Positions 1 to 6,910 of a stretch of DNA of 11,663 nt are shown in pieces; within the stretch, counting starts at the first letter, position 1; every line of letters begins with the position of its first letter. The DNA is from Acidobacteriota bacterium (GTDB lineage Bacteria > Acidobacteriota > Terriglobia > Terriglobales > Acidobacteriaceae): positions 1 to 11,663 of the forward strand of contig JAJYBW010000066.1 of assembly GCA_021778815.1 (NCBI GenBank). Direction: 5' to 3'. The translations under genes were made by a program, and so were the position numbers. A model generated the notes under the pieces. That model saw only the letters and a list, made by a program, of their open reading frames with translations, was not told where the DNA came from and made no database searches.

Positions 1-129
1 GCCATGTTCACTAGCATGCAACTCCATTTCTACGGCGAGAGAAAGACCAACAAAATCCATGCCAATGTTTCGAATCTTGGCGTCATGAAATCCGTTTGGT
101 AGTTTTTCCTCGATTTCTTCAAAGGTCAT
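1..129 (-). CDS. Unrecognised small protein, 5' part only (runs off left edge)
   Basis: An open frame reads from the ATG at 129 to the window edge (43 codons), beginning MTFEEIEEKLPNGFHDAKIR. I chose this start because GGAGG lies 8 bases upstream of it. In-frame ATGs at 144 and 171 exist but have no Shine-Dalgarno; the one at 171 would begin only 5 bases after the priA stop. The visible part is acidic at the N-terminus with a PNGFHDA stretch followed by alternating hydrophobic residues that suggest beta strands. I do not recognise a characterised family. The missing C-terminus is outside the window. Its position directly after priA suggests co-transcription, but nothing here shows a functional link. 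That it is a real gene is fairly likely (good RBS, open frame, plausible protein composition); its function is unknown. Confidence 0.6.
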   Translation of the reverse strand, partial: MTFEEIEEKLPNGFHDAKIRNIGMDFVGLSLAVEMELHASEHG

Positions 130-176
130 TCCCAACTCCTCCATGTAGTCTAAGCGTCCGCGCGATTTCATTTGAT

Positions 177-2678
177 CTACATTAACTGCACTGCATCAAC
201 ATCTACGGTGATGTGACGGCGGGGAATTTCTGCCGAATCGGCGAAGGCGAGCATCTGACGCACAGCGGCGGCGAGTTGCTTGCGCGACGACGCTTTCAAG
301 ATCAAATGAAAACGATGGATGCGCTTGATGCGGCTGATCGGCGCGCTAGCCGGGCCCAGCACGCGTACGCCGGGAAATGTCTGATGCTGAAACCAATTTC
401 CTAATTGACTGGCCCACTGCGAGGCCTTCGCGGGGTCGGTGTGCTCGATCAGAATATTCGTCAACATAGCTGCGGGCGGATAATGCAGCAGGCGGCGATA
501 GCGCAATTCCTGTTCGACGAAGCCGAGATAATTATGCTCGGCGGCGCAGCGGATGGCGTAATGATCCATGTGATGCGTCTGCACCAGCACGCGCCCCGGC
601 AGCTCGCCGCGACCAGCACGACCGGCGACCTGGGTGAGCAGCTGAAAGACACGTTCGGCGGAGCGGAAGTCCGGCAGGCTGAGGGCATGATCCACGCCCA
701 GCACCCCAACCAGCGTGACGCCATGAATGTCGTGACCCTTCGCGATCATTTGCGTGCCGACCAGCAGGTTCACTTCGCCACTATGCAGGCGCGCGAGAAT
801 GCGTTCATAATCGCGATGATGGCGCATGGTGTCGCGGTCCATGCGGGCGATTCGGGCGCGCGGAAATAGCTGCTGCAACCGCTCCTCGCCCTGCTGAGAG
901 CCCACGCCGAAGAAGTAGAGATGCTCGCTCTCGCACTTGGGGCAATGCTTAGGAACTGTGCGCCGAAAGCCGCAGTAGTGACACTCCATACGTTGATGCA
1001 CGGGCGAGCTCGTTTCATCTTCGGCAGCGGTCTTGTGATGCGTCAGGGCGATGGCGCAGTTATCGCACTCCAGTTTTTCGCCGCAGGCACGGCACATCAC
1101 GACGAAGGAATAGCCGCGCCGATTCAGCAGCAGCATGGCCTGCTCACCGCGGCCCAGCGTCGCTTCAATTTCTTCCGTCATCGCGCGCGCGAGCAGCGAT
1201 TCCTGGCCCGTCTCGGCAAACTCCTGGCGCATATCGATCAGGGAAACTTCCGGCAATGGTCGATTGCCGACGCGCTGCTTCAACGACAGTAGCGAATATT
1301 TTCCGCGCTGCGCGTTAGCCCAGGATTCGAGCGATGGCGTGGCCGAACCGAGGACGACGGTGGCGCCGGCCAGCTTGGCGCGCATCACGGCGACATCGCG
1401 GGCGTGATAGCGGGGCAGTTCTGCCTGCTTGTAGGAAGTGTCGTGTTCCTCGTCGATGACGATCAGCGCAAGGTCGGCGATGGGTGCAAAGACAGCGGAG
1501 CGAGTGCCGACGACAACGTGGGCTTCGCCGCGACGGATGCGGTGCCACTGTGCCGTGCGTTCTGCGCCGCTGAGCGCGGAGTGCAACAGTGCGACCTGAT
1601 CACCGAAGGTAAATCGCAATTGCGCCAGCATGGCTGGAGTGAGGCCGATTTCCGGTACTAACAGCAAGCTCGACAGACCCGCGTCGAGCGCACGACGCAT
1701 GGCGGCGATGTAGACAGCAGTTTTGCCGGAGCCGGTGACGCCGTGGAGCAGAAATGGCTGGAATTTTCGGGAGTGAACACTGGCGGCGATCTGCAACATA
1801 GTTTCTCGTTGCGCGTCGTTGAGCATGGCCTCGACCGGCACCGACGGCAGATCGCCGGAGAGAGCGAAGCTGTCGATGGCGTCGACGGCGGGGATTTCTT
1901 CGATGCGAACCAGTTCGCGCCGGACCAAGGTGCCGAGCGTCGATTCTGGAAGGGAAAGCTGGCGAATGTCTGAGACGGCGAGACGGCCGCCGGCGCTGGC
2001 CAGCTCTGCCAGCAGGTGCTGCTGATTTTCGTTCAGCTTGGGCATGCGCGCATCCGGAACCAGCACGGCAATGCGCACCGTGGTGCGAAGTTCGCGCGCG
2101 GCCGCGGTGGATTCGCGCGTGATGAGACGCCTGGTGACAAGCCGGTGCAAGAGTGCGGCGCTGGCGGATGCTTTATTGCGGAGTGTGGCAGCGCGAGACT
2201 GGCCATGCTCGGCCAGAAATTTGAGGACGGCATCCTCGGACTGATCGGCGGTATTCGATTCCAGGGTTTGTTGAGGAGGAACCTCGAGGGCAGCAGCGCC
2301 GCGTGGCGTGATGGAGTAAACAATTTCTTTGCGGATTTCTGCGCTGAGCGGAAGCATGGTGCGCAGCACTTCACCCAAAGGAGCGAGGTAGTACTCGGCA
2401 ATCCACGAGCCGAGTTGGAGCAAGTGTTCGGAGAGCACCGGCTCCTGATCGAGGACACGCAGGATGGGGCGAATCGTTGCGGGAGAAATATTTTCGGGTG
2501 AGGCGATGCTTCCGTCTGCATTGGTGCGATCGTGCAGCGCCACAACGACGCCCTGGAGTTGCTCGCGGCGGAAGGGAACGAGAACGCGGCCGCCGACAAC
2601 GGGGTCGCCGCTCTCGATCGAATAGGTGAAGACGCGATCCACGGGCACGGGCAGCGCGACCTCACAAAAAAGCGGCAT
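177..2678 (-). CDS. priA: Primosomal protein N' / replication restart helicase PriA
   Basis: PriA is a superfamily 2 3'-to-5' DNA helicase that recognises stalled forks and reloads the replicative helicase. The 833-residue product opens with the typical 3'-DNA-binding-domain start (MPLFCEVALPVPVDRVFTY). Helicase motifs follow: Walker A GVTGSGKT at 313-320, DEEH at 409-412, GSATPS near 444, GTQMIAKGHD at 641-650 and QVAGRAGR at 683-690. The two-zinc cluster is complete with eight cysteines (529, 532, 538, 541, 566, 569, 579, 582). The protein is about 100 residues longer than the 732-residue E. coli PriA; part of the extra length lies between residues about 115 and 285, and a short acidic insertion sits inside the zinc region. 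The ATG at 2678 has no visible Shine-Dalgarno, but it fits the family N-terminus. It lies 128 bases downstream of the dienelactone hydrolase gene on the same strand. Confidence 0.97.
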   Translation of the reverse strand: MPLFCEVALPVPVDRVFTYSIESGDPVVGGRVLVPFRREQLQGVVVALHDRTNADGSIASPENISPATIRPILRVLDQEPVLSEHLLQLGSWIAEYYLAPLGEVLRTMLPLSAEIRKEIVYSITPRGAAALEVPPQQTLESNTADQSEDAVLKFLAEHGQSRAATLRNKASASAALLHRLVTRRLITRESTAAARELRTTVRIAVLVPDARMPKLNENQQHLLAELASAGGRLAVSDIRQLSLPESTLGTLVRRELVRIEEIPAVDAIDSFALSGDLPSVPVEAMLNDAQRETMLQIAASVHSRKFQPFLLHGVTGSGKTAVYIAAMRRALDAGLSSLLLVPEIGLTPAMLAQLRFTFGDQVALLHSALSGAERTAQWHRIRRGEAHVVVGTRSAVFAPIADLALIVIDEEHDTSYKQAELPRYHARDVAVMRAKLAGATVVLGSATPSLESWANAQRGKYSLLSLKQRVGNRPLPEVSLIDMRQEFAETGQESLLARAMTEEIEATLGRGEQAMLLLNRRGYSFVVMCRACGEKLECDNCAIALTHHKTAAEDETSSPVHQRMECHYCGFRRTVPKHCPKCESEHLYFFGVGSQQGEERLQQLFPRARIARMDRDTMRHHRDYERILARLHSGEVNLLVGTQMIAKGHDIHGVTLVGVLGVDHALSLPDFRSAERVFQLLTQVAGRAGRGELPGRVLVQTHHMDHYAIRCAAEHNYLGFVEQELRYRRLLHYPPAAMLTNILIEHTDPAKASQWASQLGNWFQHQTFPGVRVLGPASAPISRIKRIHRFHLILKASSRKQLAAAVRQMLAFADSAEIPRRHITVDVDAVQLM

Positions 2679-2769
2679 AAGGAATGTTTACACGAGGGAG
2701 GGGACGGGGCACGAGACAGGCTGGAAATCGTCGACGGCGGGCAAGAATCCAAGTATCGCAGGAAACGCT

Positions 2770-2806
2770 GCCACGCCGAGGACGACCGTGCGAACCCTGG
2801 CGTGGC
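2770..2806 (-). terminator. 8-bp inverted repeat right after the hydrolase stop codon
   Basis: GCCACGCC at 2770-2777 is the exact reverse complement of GGCGTGGC at 2799-2806, with a 21-base loop. On the minus strand the first arm begins immediately after the TGA of the dienelactone hydrolase gene. It could act as a terminator or 3'-end stabilising stem between that gene and priA. No U-run follows the stem, so it is not a classic intrinsic terminator. The rest of the 128-base gap shows nothing else I can support. Confidence 0.35.
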
Positions 2807-3490
2807 TCAGTGTGCGGCGACAAGGAATTCATTGAAATGCGCGAGGGTGCGCTGCTGGGCTAATTTCGCGGCGGCTTCGTTGTAGCTGGCGTTCCCATCA
2901 CGATTGAAGGCGTGACCGGCTCCCGGATAGATAAAGACGGAGAAGCCAGGATATTCATGCCGCACTTCTTCGACCACGGTCTGCGGAATGTGATTGTCGT
3001 CGAGGCCAAAATGAAAAATCGCCGGGGCGGTAAATCTTTCGTGGATGTAATGCTGAATCCCACCGGGATAGTATGAGACAGTTGCGTCGGGATGGATGCG
3101 AGTGTTGCTGACCCAGGCAAGTGTGCCCCCCCAGCAGAAGCCGACGACGCCAACCTTGCGTGCCCCATGCTCGCGAAGATACTGGATGGCGGCGGCAATG
3201 TCCGCGAGGGTTTGATCGAGCGGGATGCGCTGCACAATCTGCATCCCCTGCTTAGCCTCATCCGGCCCATAAGCTAGTTCCACGTCTCGTTGGGCACGGT
3301 CAAACAGTGCAGGCGCGATGGCAAGATAGCCGGCACGGGCAAAGCGATCTGCGACGGAACGGATGTGCGCGTTCACGCCGAAAATCTCCTGCAGAACGAC
3401 AACGCCGGCTTTCGGTTCTCCGCTGGGCTGTGCGATATAGGCATCAAACTTGTGGCCATCGGAGGCTTGCAATTGTGTGTGTTGCGGCAT
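2807..3490 (-). CDS. Dienelactone hydrolase family protein (alpha/beta hydrolase)
   Basis: A 227-residue cytoplasmic alpha/beta hydrolase of the dienelactone hydrolase family; no signal peptide. The cysteine-nucleophile elbow GFCWGG puts the catalytic Cys at 119; the Asp is at 164 or 165 (GLDDNHIP) and the His at 193 (PGAGHAF). QEIFGVN at 34-40 carries Glu35, which in this family interacts with the resting nucleophile. Length matches the family (about 230). Family members open lactone or ester bonds, classically dienelactone in chlorocatechol breakdown, but many chromosomal copies far from catechol genes have unknown substrates, and no aromatic-degradation genes lie nearby. The start is well supported: GAGGAG sits 7 bases before the ATG at 3490. 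It follows the uracil-DNA glycosylase gene by 64 bases. The exact substrate cannot be told from sequence. Confidence 0.92.
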   Translation of the reverse strand: MPQHTQLQASDGHKFDAYIAQPSGEPKAGVVVLQEIFGVNAHIRSVADRFARAGYLAIAPALFDRAQRDVELAYGPDEAKQGMQIVQRIPLDQTLADIAAAIQYLREHGARKVGVVGFCWGGTLAWVSNTRIHPDATVSYYPGGIQHYIHERFTAPAIFHFGLDDNHIPQTVVEEVRHEYPGFSVFIYPGAGHAFNRDGNASYNEAAAKLAQQRTLAHFNEFLVAAH

Positions 3491-3554
3491 TTCTCATCTC
3501 CTCTTTGTAATGGGATGCAATCGCCACGGACGACCGCACGTGACGGATAAAGGT

Positions 3555-4397
3555 TCAGGACTCGCTACGTTTGGGTGGGGTGAGGTTGAGATACTTCATG
3601 GCGAGCTGCAGATCTTTCCATGTTTCCGCCTTCTGCCGTGGATCGCGCAGAAGATAAGCCGGATGGTAGGTGACGATGAGCCTGGTCCCCATACAATCAT
3701 GCATCTTTCCACGCAACACAGACAGCGCCGCCTTAGAGCCCAGCAAATAGGTGGCGGCGGTCGATCCCAATGCGACGATTAACTTGGGCCGGACGACGCC
3801 GATTTGCTGAAATAGAAACTGCGTACAAATGTTGGCTTCGGCGGGCTCAGGTACGCGATTTTTCGGTGGCCTACACTTCACGATGTTTGCGATGTAGACG
3901 CGTTTTCGATCGAGGCCCATGGCCGCGATCATGTTATTCAGCAATTGTCCGGCGCGGCCAACGAATGGCACGCCCTGCATATCTTCATCGGCGCCGGGAC
4001 CTTCGCCAACGAACAGCAATTCGGCATTGGGATCGCCATCGCCGAAGACAATTTTGTTGCGACCCTCAAACGCAAGCTGGCAGCGGGTGCAATCGCCAAT
4101 TTCCTGACGGAGGGCTTCGAGCGCTGCGGCTCGGGCAGCCGGCGCGATGGCTGGTGAGGAAAAGTCGATGGCGGCGGGAGCTACGAGAAGGCTGGATTTT
4201 GGCGGCATGATCGGCAAGGGCTCGGCGATGACGGGATTGGGTATTGGAGTGGGCTCGGGCAATGAGGATATCGGCTCGACGATCGAAGCATGCGCATCAT
4301 CGATGCCGCGATAAAAATCCACGCCGCCCATTTCTCTGCAATAGGTAAGGACGGTGGCGAGTTGCTGGCGTTGTTCCGGAGAAAGAACTGTTTTCAT
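3555..4397 (-). CDS. Family 4 uracil-DNA glycosylase (4Fe-4S type)
   Basis: Excises uracil from DNA after cytosine deamination or dUTP incorporation, starting base-excision repair. The catalytic region covers residues 95-272 of 280. It shows GEGPGADED at 131-139 continuing into GVPFVGRAG (the motif around the catalytic acidic residue), and HPAYLLR at 245-251, the uracil-contacting His motif. Four cysteines fit the iron-sulfur cluster: Cys103, Cys106, Cys175 and Cys191; the 175-to-191 spacing of 16 matches characterised family 4 enzymes as I recall them. Residues 41-90 are a proline/alanine-rich linker after a short N-terminal segment (1-35), so the protein is longer than the roughly 200-residue thermophile enzymes. 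It begins 27 bases after the coaBC stop and has no clear Shine-Dalgarno, so translation may depend on coupling to coaBC. Pairing with dcd in this window (dUTP/dTTP metabolism) is thematically apt but not in one operon. Confidence 0.94.
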   Translation of the reverse strand: MKTVLSPEQRQQLATVLTYCREMGGVDFYRGIDDAHASIVEPISSLPEPTPIPNPVIAEPLPIMPPKSSLLVAPAAIDFSSPAIAPAARAAALEALRQEIGDCTRCQLAFEGRNKIVFGDGDPNAELLFVGEGPGADEDMQGVPFVGRAGQLLNNMIAAMGLDRKRVYIANIVKCRPPKNRVPEPAEANICTQFLFQQIGVVRPKLIVALGSTAATYLLGSKAALSVLRGKMHDCMGTRLIVTYHPAYLLRDPRQKAETWKDLQLAMKYLNLTPPKRSES

Positions 4398-4424
4398 GGA
4401 CGGTACATCAGTGTGAGAAAAAGA

Positions 4425-5669
4425 TTATCGCTTGGCCAGCACGGAAACTGCGTTCATCTCGGCGACGATCTGGCGTGGGCGACGCAATTGCTGGACTTCA
4501 TCCAAGATGCGATCGGCAAGCAACCGTTTCGACATCTCAGGCAGCTCATGGGCGGCGTTTGCGGTTAGGAAGGTAACGGCATTTCGATCCGAGTCAAAGC
4601 CGATCTGCGGACGGGCAACGTCGTTCAGCACGATCGCGTCGACGCCCTTGCGAGCCAGCTTATCCCGGGCATGCTTGAGAGGGTTTTCAGTTTCAGCCGC
4701 AAATCCAATGACGAGGGTGCCAGGCTGGCGAACTTGCATGACCTCCGCCAGGATGTCTGAAGTAGGTTCAAGTTCGATGGTGATGGGGCCGGTGCGCTTG
4801 ATTTTCTGCTCCGCGCGCAATCGTGGCCTGTAGTCTGCAACGGCAGCGGCCTTCATAACCAACGTTGCCCTGGGAAGATGTTTCAGCACCGCCTGGCGCA
4901 TTTCCTCTGCGGTGGTAACGGAGACAAACTCACATCCCGCGGGCGGCGACAGACGAGTGGGCGCGCTGACCAGTATGACGCGGGCGCCGCGTTGCAGCGC
5001 GGCCTCGGCGAGTGCATATCCCATTTTTCCGCTGGATCGATTACCGATGAAGCGAACCGGGTCAACAGGCTCACGGGTACCGCCGGCGGTGACAAGAACA
5101 GTTTCGCTGGCCATGTCGTGGCGGCGATGGAGCACGTCCAGAATGGTCCGTACCAGGTCCTCCGTCTTCGCCAGGCGACCTTCGCCGAGCATGCCGCAGG
5201 CGAGGTAGCCGCTATCCGGGGAGGCGATGGTGGCCCCGCGAAGACGCAGGGTTTCAAGATTATCTTGCGTGCCCGGGTGCTCCCACATCTGCACGTTCAT
5301 GGCAGGAGCGAGGATCAGAGGCGCGGGCGTGGCTAGTGCCATGGTGGTCAGAAAATCATCGGCCATGCCGTGCGCCAGGCGAGCAAGAATATCCGCAGTC
5401 GCCGGCGCGATGATCAGGGCCTGCGTCGATTGCGCTTCCGAAATATGTTCGATGGCGGAATTAGAGTTGGGAACCGCGCCGTCTCCGTCCCACAGACCGG
5501 TAATGACGCGGTGGCCGGTCAGGCCGGCGAATGTCAACGGGGTGATAAATTGCTGTGCTGCCGCTGTCATTACGACGTGCACATCGAGCGCCTGTTGTTG
5601 CAACGCCCGCACCAGTTCTGCTGCTTTGTAAGCAGCAATTCCTCCGGTAACGCCGACCGTGACCTTCAT
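4425..5669 (-). CDS. coaBC: Bifunctional phosphopantothenoylcysteine decarboxylase / phosphopantothenate-cysteine ligase
   Basis: Carries out two consecutive steps of coenzyme A synthesis: CTP-dependent joining of cysteine to 4'-phosphopantothenate (CoaB) and FMN-dependent decarboxylation to 4'-phosphopantetheine (CoaC). The CoaC half is about residues 1-185: GVTGGIAAYKAAELVR at 6-21, catalytic His75, PAMN at 122-125 and Cys158 in GYLACGMLGEG. The CoaB half is about 186-414: TAGGTREPVDPVRFIGNRSSGK at the start with Asn210, MKAAAVADYRP at 272-282, KIKR at 289-292 and the FAAET motif at 323-327. His75, Cys158 and Asn210 fall at the same numbers as the E. coli functional residues as I recall them. 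Length 414 is normal for the fused enzyme. The ATG at 5669 has no Shine-Dalgarno, but a TACAAT hexamer ends 7 bases upstream, compatible with a leaderless transcript. Complete, no missing residue seen. Confidence 0.97.
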   Translation of the reverse strand: MKVTVGVTGGIAAYKAAELVRALQQQALDVHVVMTAAAQQFITPLTFAGLTGHRVITGLWDGDGAVPNSNSAIEHISEAQSTQALIIAPATADILARLAHGMADDFLTTMALATPAPLILAPAMNVQMWEHPGTQDNLETLRLRGATIASPDSGYLACGMLGEGRLAKTEDLVRTILDVLHRRHDMASETVLVTAGGTREPVDPVRFIGNRSSGKMGYALAEAALQRGARVILVSAPTRLSPPAGCEFVSVTTAEEMRQAVLKHLPRATLVMKAAAVADYRPRLRAEQKIKRTGPITIELEPTSDILAEVMQVRQPGTLVIGFAAETENPLKHARDKLARKGVDAIVLNDVARPQIGFDSDRNAVTFLTANAAHELPEMSKRLLADRILDEVQQLRRPRQIVAEMNAVSVLAKR

Positions 5670-5676
5670 GGGTCTG

Positions 5677-5682
5677 ATTGTA
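5677..5682 (-). promoter_or_regulatory. Candidate -10 box (TACAAT) placing transcription start at the coaBC ATG
   Basis: On the minus strand TACAAT (5 of 6 matches to TATAAT) is followed by exactly 7 bases and then the coaBC ATG. No good -35 hexamer is found 16-18 bases upstream, and the extended -10 TG is only half present (GGT). If functional it would give a leaderless coaBC mRNA, which would explain the missing Shine-Dalgarno. The rest of the 180-base gap (5670-5849) holds no gene I can support and no clear terminator; a TTGACT at 5743-5738 has no matching -10 partner. Confidence 0.35.
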
Positions 5683-5849
5683 ACCCGTGTACTCGACTGC
5701 TTGCCGGTTTCAGTTGAAGGTGTGACGACGCGACTGGAGTCAACGAGGGCAAGGATATTCCGGAGTCCTAAGATTCAATTCGACGTGAGCCACAAAGAGC
5801 GGCTACCTTGACCGAAGTCAGAAAGGAAAGGGTATCTCTGGTTCTGCTC

Positions 5850-6083
5850 TTATGTGTGCAAGATCGGCGTGTAGCCGGCGGGTAATCCCAACTCTTTCCG
5901 GGATGGACCTTCGGGAACAATGTAACTGATCAGGCCAGCCTGCATTTCATCCTGGGCGATGCGGGTTGCTTTGGTGGAGCGGTTGGGGACCATCGGGCTG
6001 GATCCAGACTGTAACTGGCGAGCGCGACGGGCGGCTACGTGGACTGCCCTGTACTTACTTTCTTTGACGGCTAATTCTTCCAT
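5850..6083 (-). CDS. rpoZ: RNA polymerase omega subunit
   Basis: Omega is the small RNA polymerase subunit that folds around the beta' C-terminus, aids assembly, and in many bacteria forms part of a ppGpp site. The 77-residue product has the family core: KYRAVHVAARRARQLQSG at 10-27, equivalent to the conserved R-A-x-Q-L helix, then STKATRIAQDEMQAGLISY at 36-54, where K-A-x-x-I-A-x-x-E and the G-x-I-x-Y ending are hallmarks. The C-terminal tail 55-77 is proline- and glycine-rich and probably flexible. The start is secure: GGAGG lies 7 bases upstream of the ATG at 6083. It is 39 bases downstream of gmk, the common gmk-rpoZ order, so the two are almost certainly co-transcribed. Length is slightly below the 91 residues of E. 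coli omega, which is normal for the family. Confidence 0.95.
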   Translation of the reverse strand: MEELAVKESKYRAVHVAARRARQLQSGSSPMVPNRSTKATRIAQDEMQAGLISYIVPEGPSRKELGLPAGYTPILHT

Positions 6084-6122
6084 GGTGCGACCTCCGGCAA
6101 TGTGGGGAAACTGATTGCTGGT

Positions 6123-6866
6123 TCAAAACCAATTCCGGGACTGCGATTGATTGACATCAGAGTACAGGGATAAACCGAAAGACGCTAGCACTGGCTGCAG
6201 GCGGGTAGCCGAATTCTGCAACAGGCATTGCAAGGCTAATTTCTTGTAGTGGAGCAGTTCTGAGACAGTCAATTGCGCGACATAGGGATTGGGACCCGAG
6301 CTGCGTTCTGCAATTACGATCGCACTCAATTCTTCCGCGGCTCGGTCCAGAACGTCGTTGACGAGGACGTAGCGGTACTCGTGATATTTCTCAATCTCGT
6401 GACGGGCGGTGGCGAGGCGTTTCTGGACGACCGATTCTTCCACTCCGCCTTCGGCGCGGCTGCGGTTGCGAAGCCGCCGCTCCAGCACATCTGGGTTGGG
6501 AGGAAGGATAAAAATGGTAATGGCCTGCGGCATGTTATGGCGAACCTGCGCAGCGCCCTGAACGTCGATGTCGAGCAACAGATCGTTGCCACGCGCGGTT
6601 GCTTGCTCCAGACTGCAGCGAGCGGTGCCATAGTAGTTCCCAAATACGTCGGCGTGCTCCAGGAACTCATCGCCGGCAATCATCTGCTGGAATTGATCGC
6701 GCTGGATGAAATGATATTCGCGGCCTTCCTGCTCTGAGCCGCGCGGGGCGCGAGTGGTGTAGGAGACAGAAAAGTCGAGATTGGGCACCATGGAACGCAG
6801 CTGGCTCACCAGTGTGGATTTTCCTGAGCCGGAAGGTGCGGAAAGAATAAATAAAAGTCCTGCCAC
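6123..6866 (-). CDS. gmk: Guanylate kinase with a long C-terminal tail (GTG start)
   Basis: Converts GMP to GDP with ATP, feeding GTP, dGTP and (p)ppGpp pools. Motifs: P-loop APSGSGKS at 10-17, the GMP-binding SYTTRAPR at 35-42, GREYHF at 48-53, LEHADVFGNYYGT at 69-81, and DIDVQGA at 99-105. The lid region with conserved arginines is RRLRNRSRAEGG at 130-141. The start codon is GTG at 6866-6864, set by the family N-terminus and an AGGAG 10 bases upstream. At 247 residues it is about 40 longer than E. coli Gmk (207). The extra tail, from about 205 on, is rich in Leu, Gln and Ser, ends SQSRNWF, and has no motif I know. It may be a lineage-specific extension or the result of an old frameshift past the normal end. 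It lies 44 bases after yicC and 39 before rpoZ. Confidence 0.96.
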   Translation of the reverse strand: MAGLLFILSAPSGSGKSTLVSQLRSMVPNLDFSVSYTTRAPRGSEQEGREYHFIQRDQFQQMIAGDEFLEHADVFGNYYGTARCSLEQATARGNDLLLDIDVQGAAQVRHNMPQAITIFILPPNPDVLERRLRNRSRAEGGVEESVVQKRLATARHEIEKYHEYRYVLVNDVLDRAAEELSAIVIAERSSGPNPYVAQLTVSELLHYKKLALQCLLQNSATRLQPVLASFGLSLYSDVNQSQSRNWF

Positions 6867-6869
6867 GTG

Positions 6870-6882
6870 CAGGAGTCTCCTG
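6870..6882 (-). promoter_or_regulatory. Palindrome enclosing the gmk Shine-Dalgarno
   Basis: CAGGAGNCTCCTG is a perfect palindrome around a single centre base, just upstream of the gmk GTG (6866). The AGGAG of the ribosome binding site is one arm; the other arm, CTCCTG, could pair with it as a 5-bp stem with a 3-base loop. Such a stem would lower gmk initiation unless ribosomes finishing yicC open it. This is inference; the palindrome itself is seen directly. Confidence 0.35.
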
Positions 6883-6910
6883 AACTTGAAAAGGAATGGT
6901 TCCCTTCAGA

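Noticed and set aside
2016..2501. Plus-strand open frame (161 codons) opposite priA
   Set aside because: Antisense shadow of priA with no domain and no ribosome binding site evidence.
2033..2752. Minus-strand open frame (239 codons) overlapping the 5' part of priA in another frame
   Set aside because: Its Ser/Arg/Pro-rich composition is typical of a shifted frame, and priA covers the region with a recognisable N-terminus.
5738..5743. TTGACT as a -35 box for coaBC
   Set aside because: No -10-like hexamer lies 16-18 bases downstream on the minus strand (CCTTCA at spacing 17).
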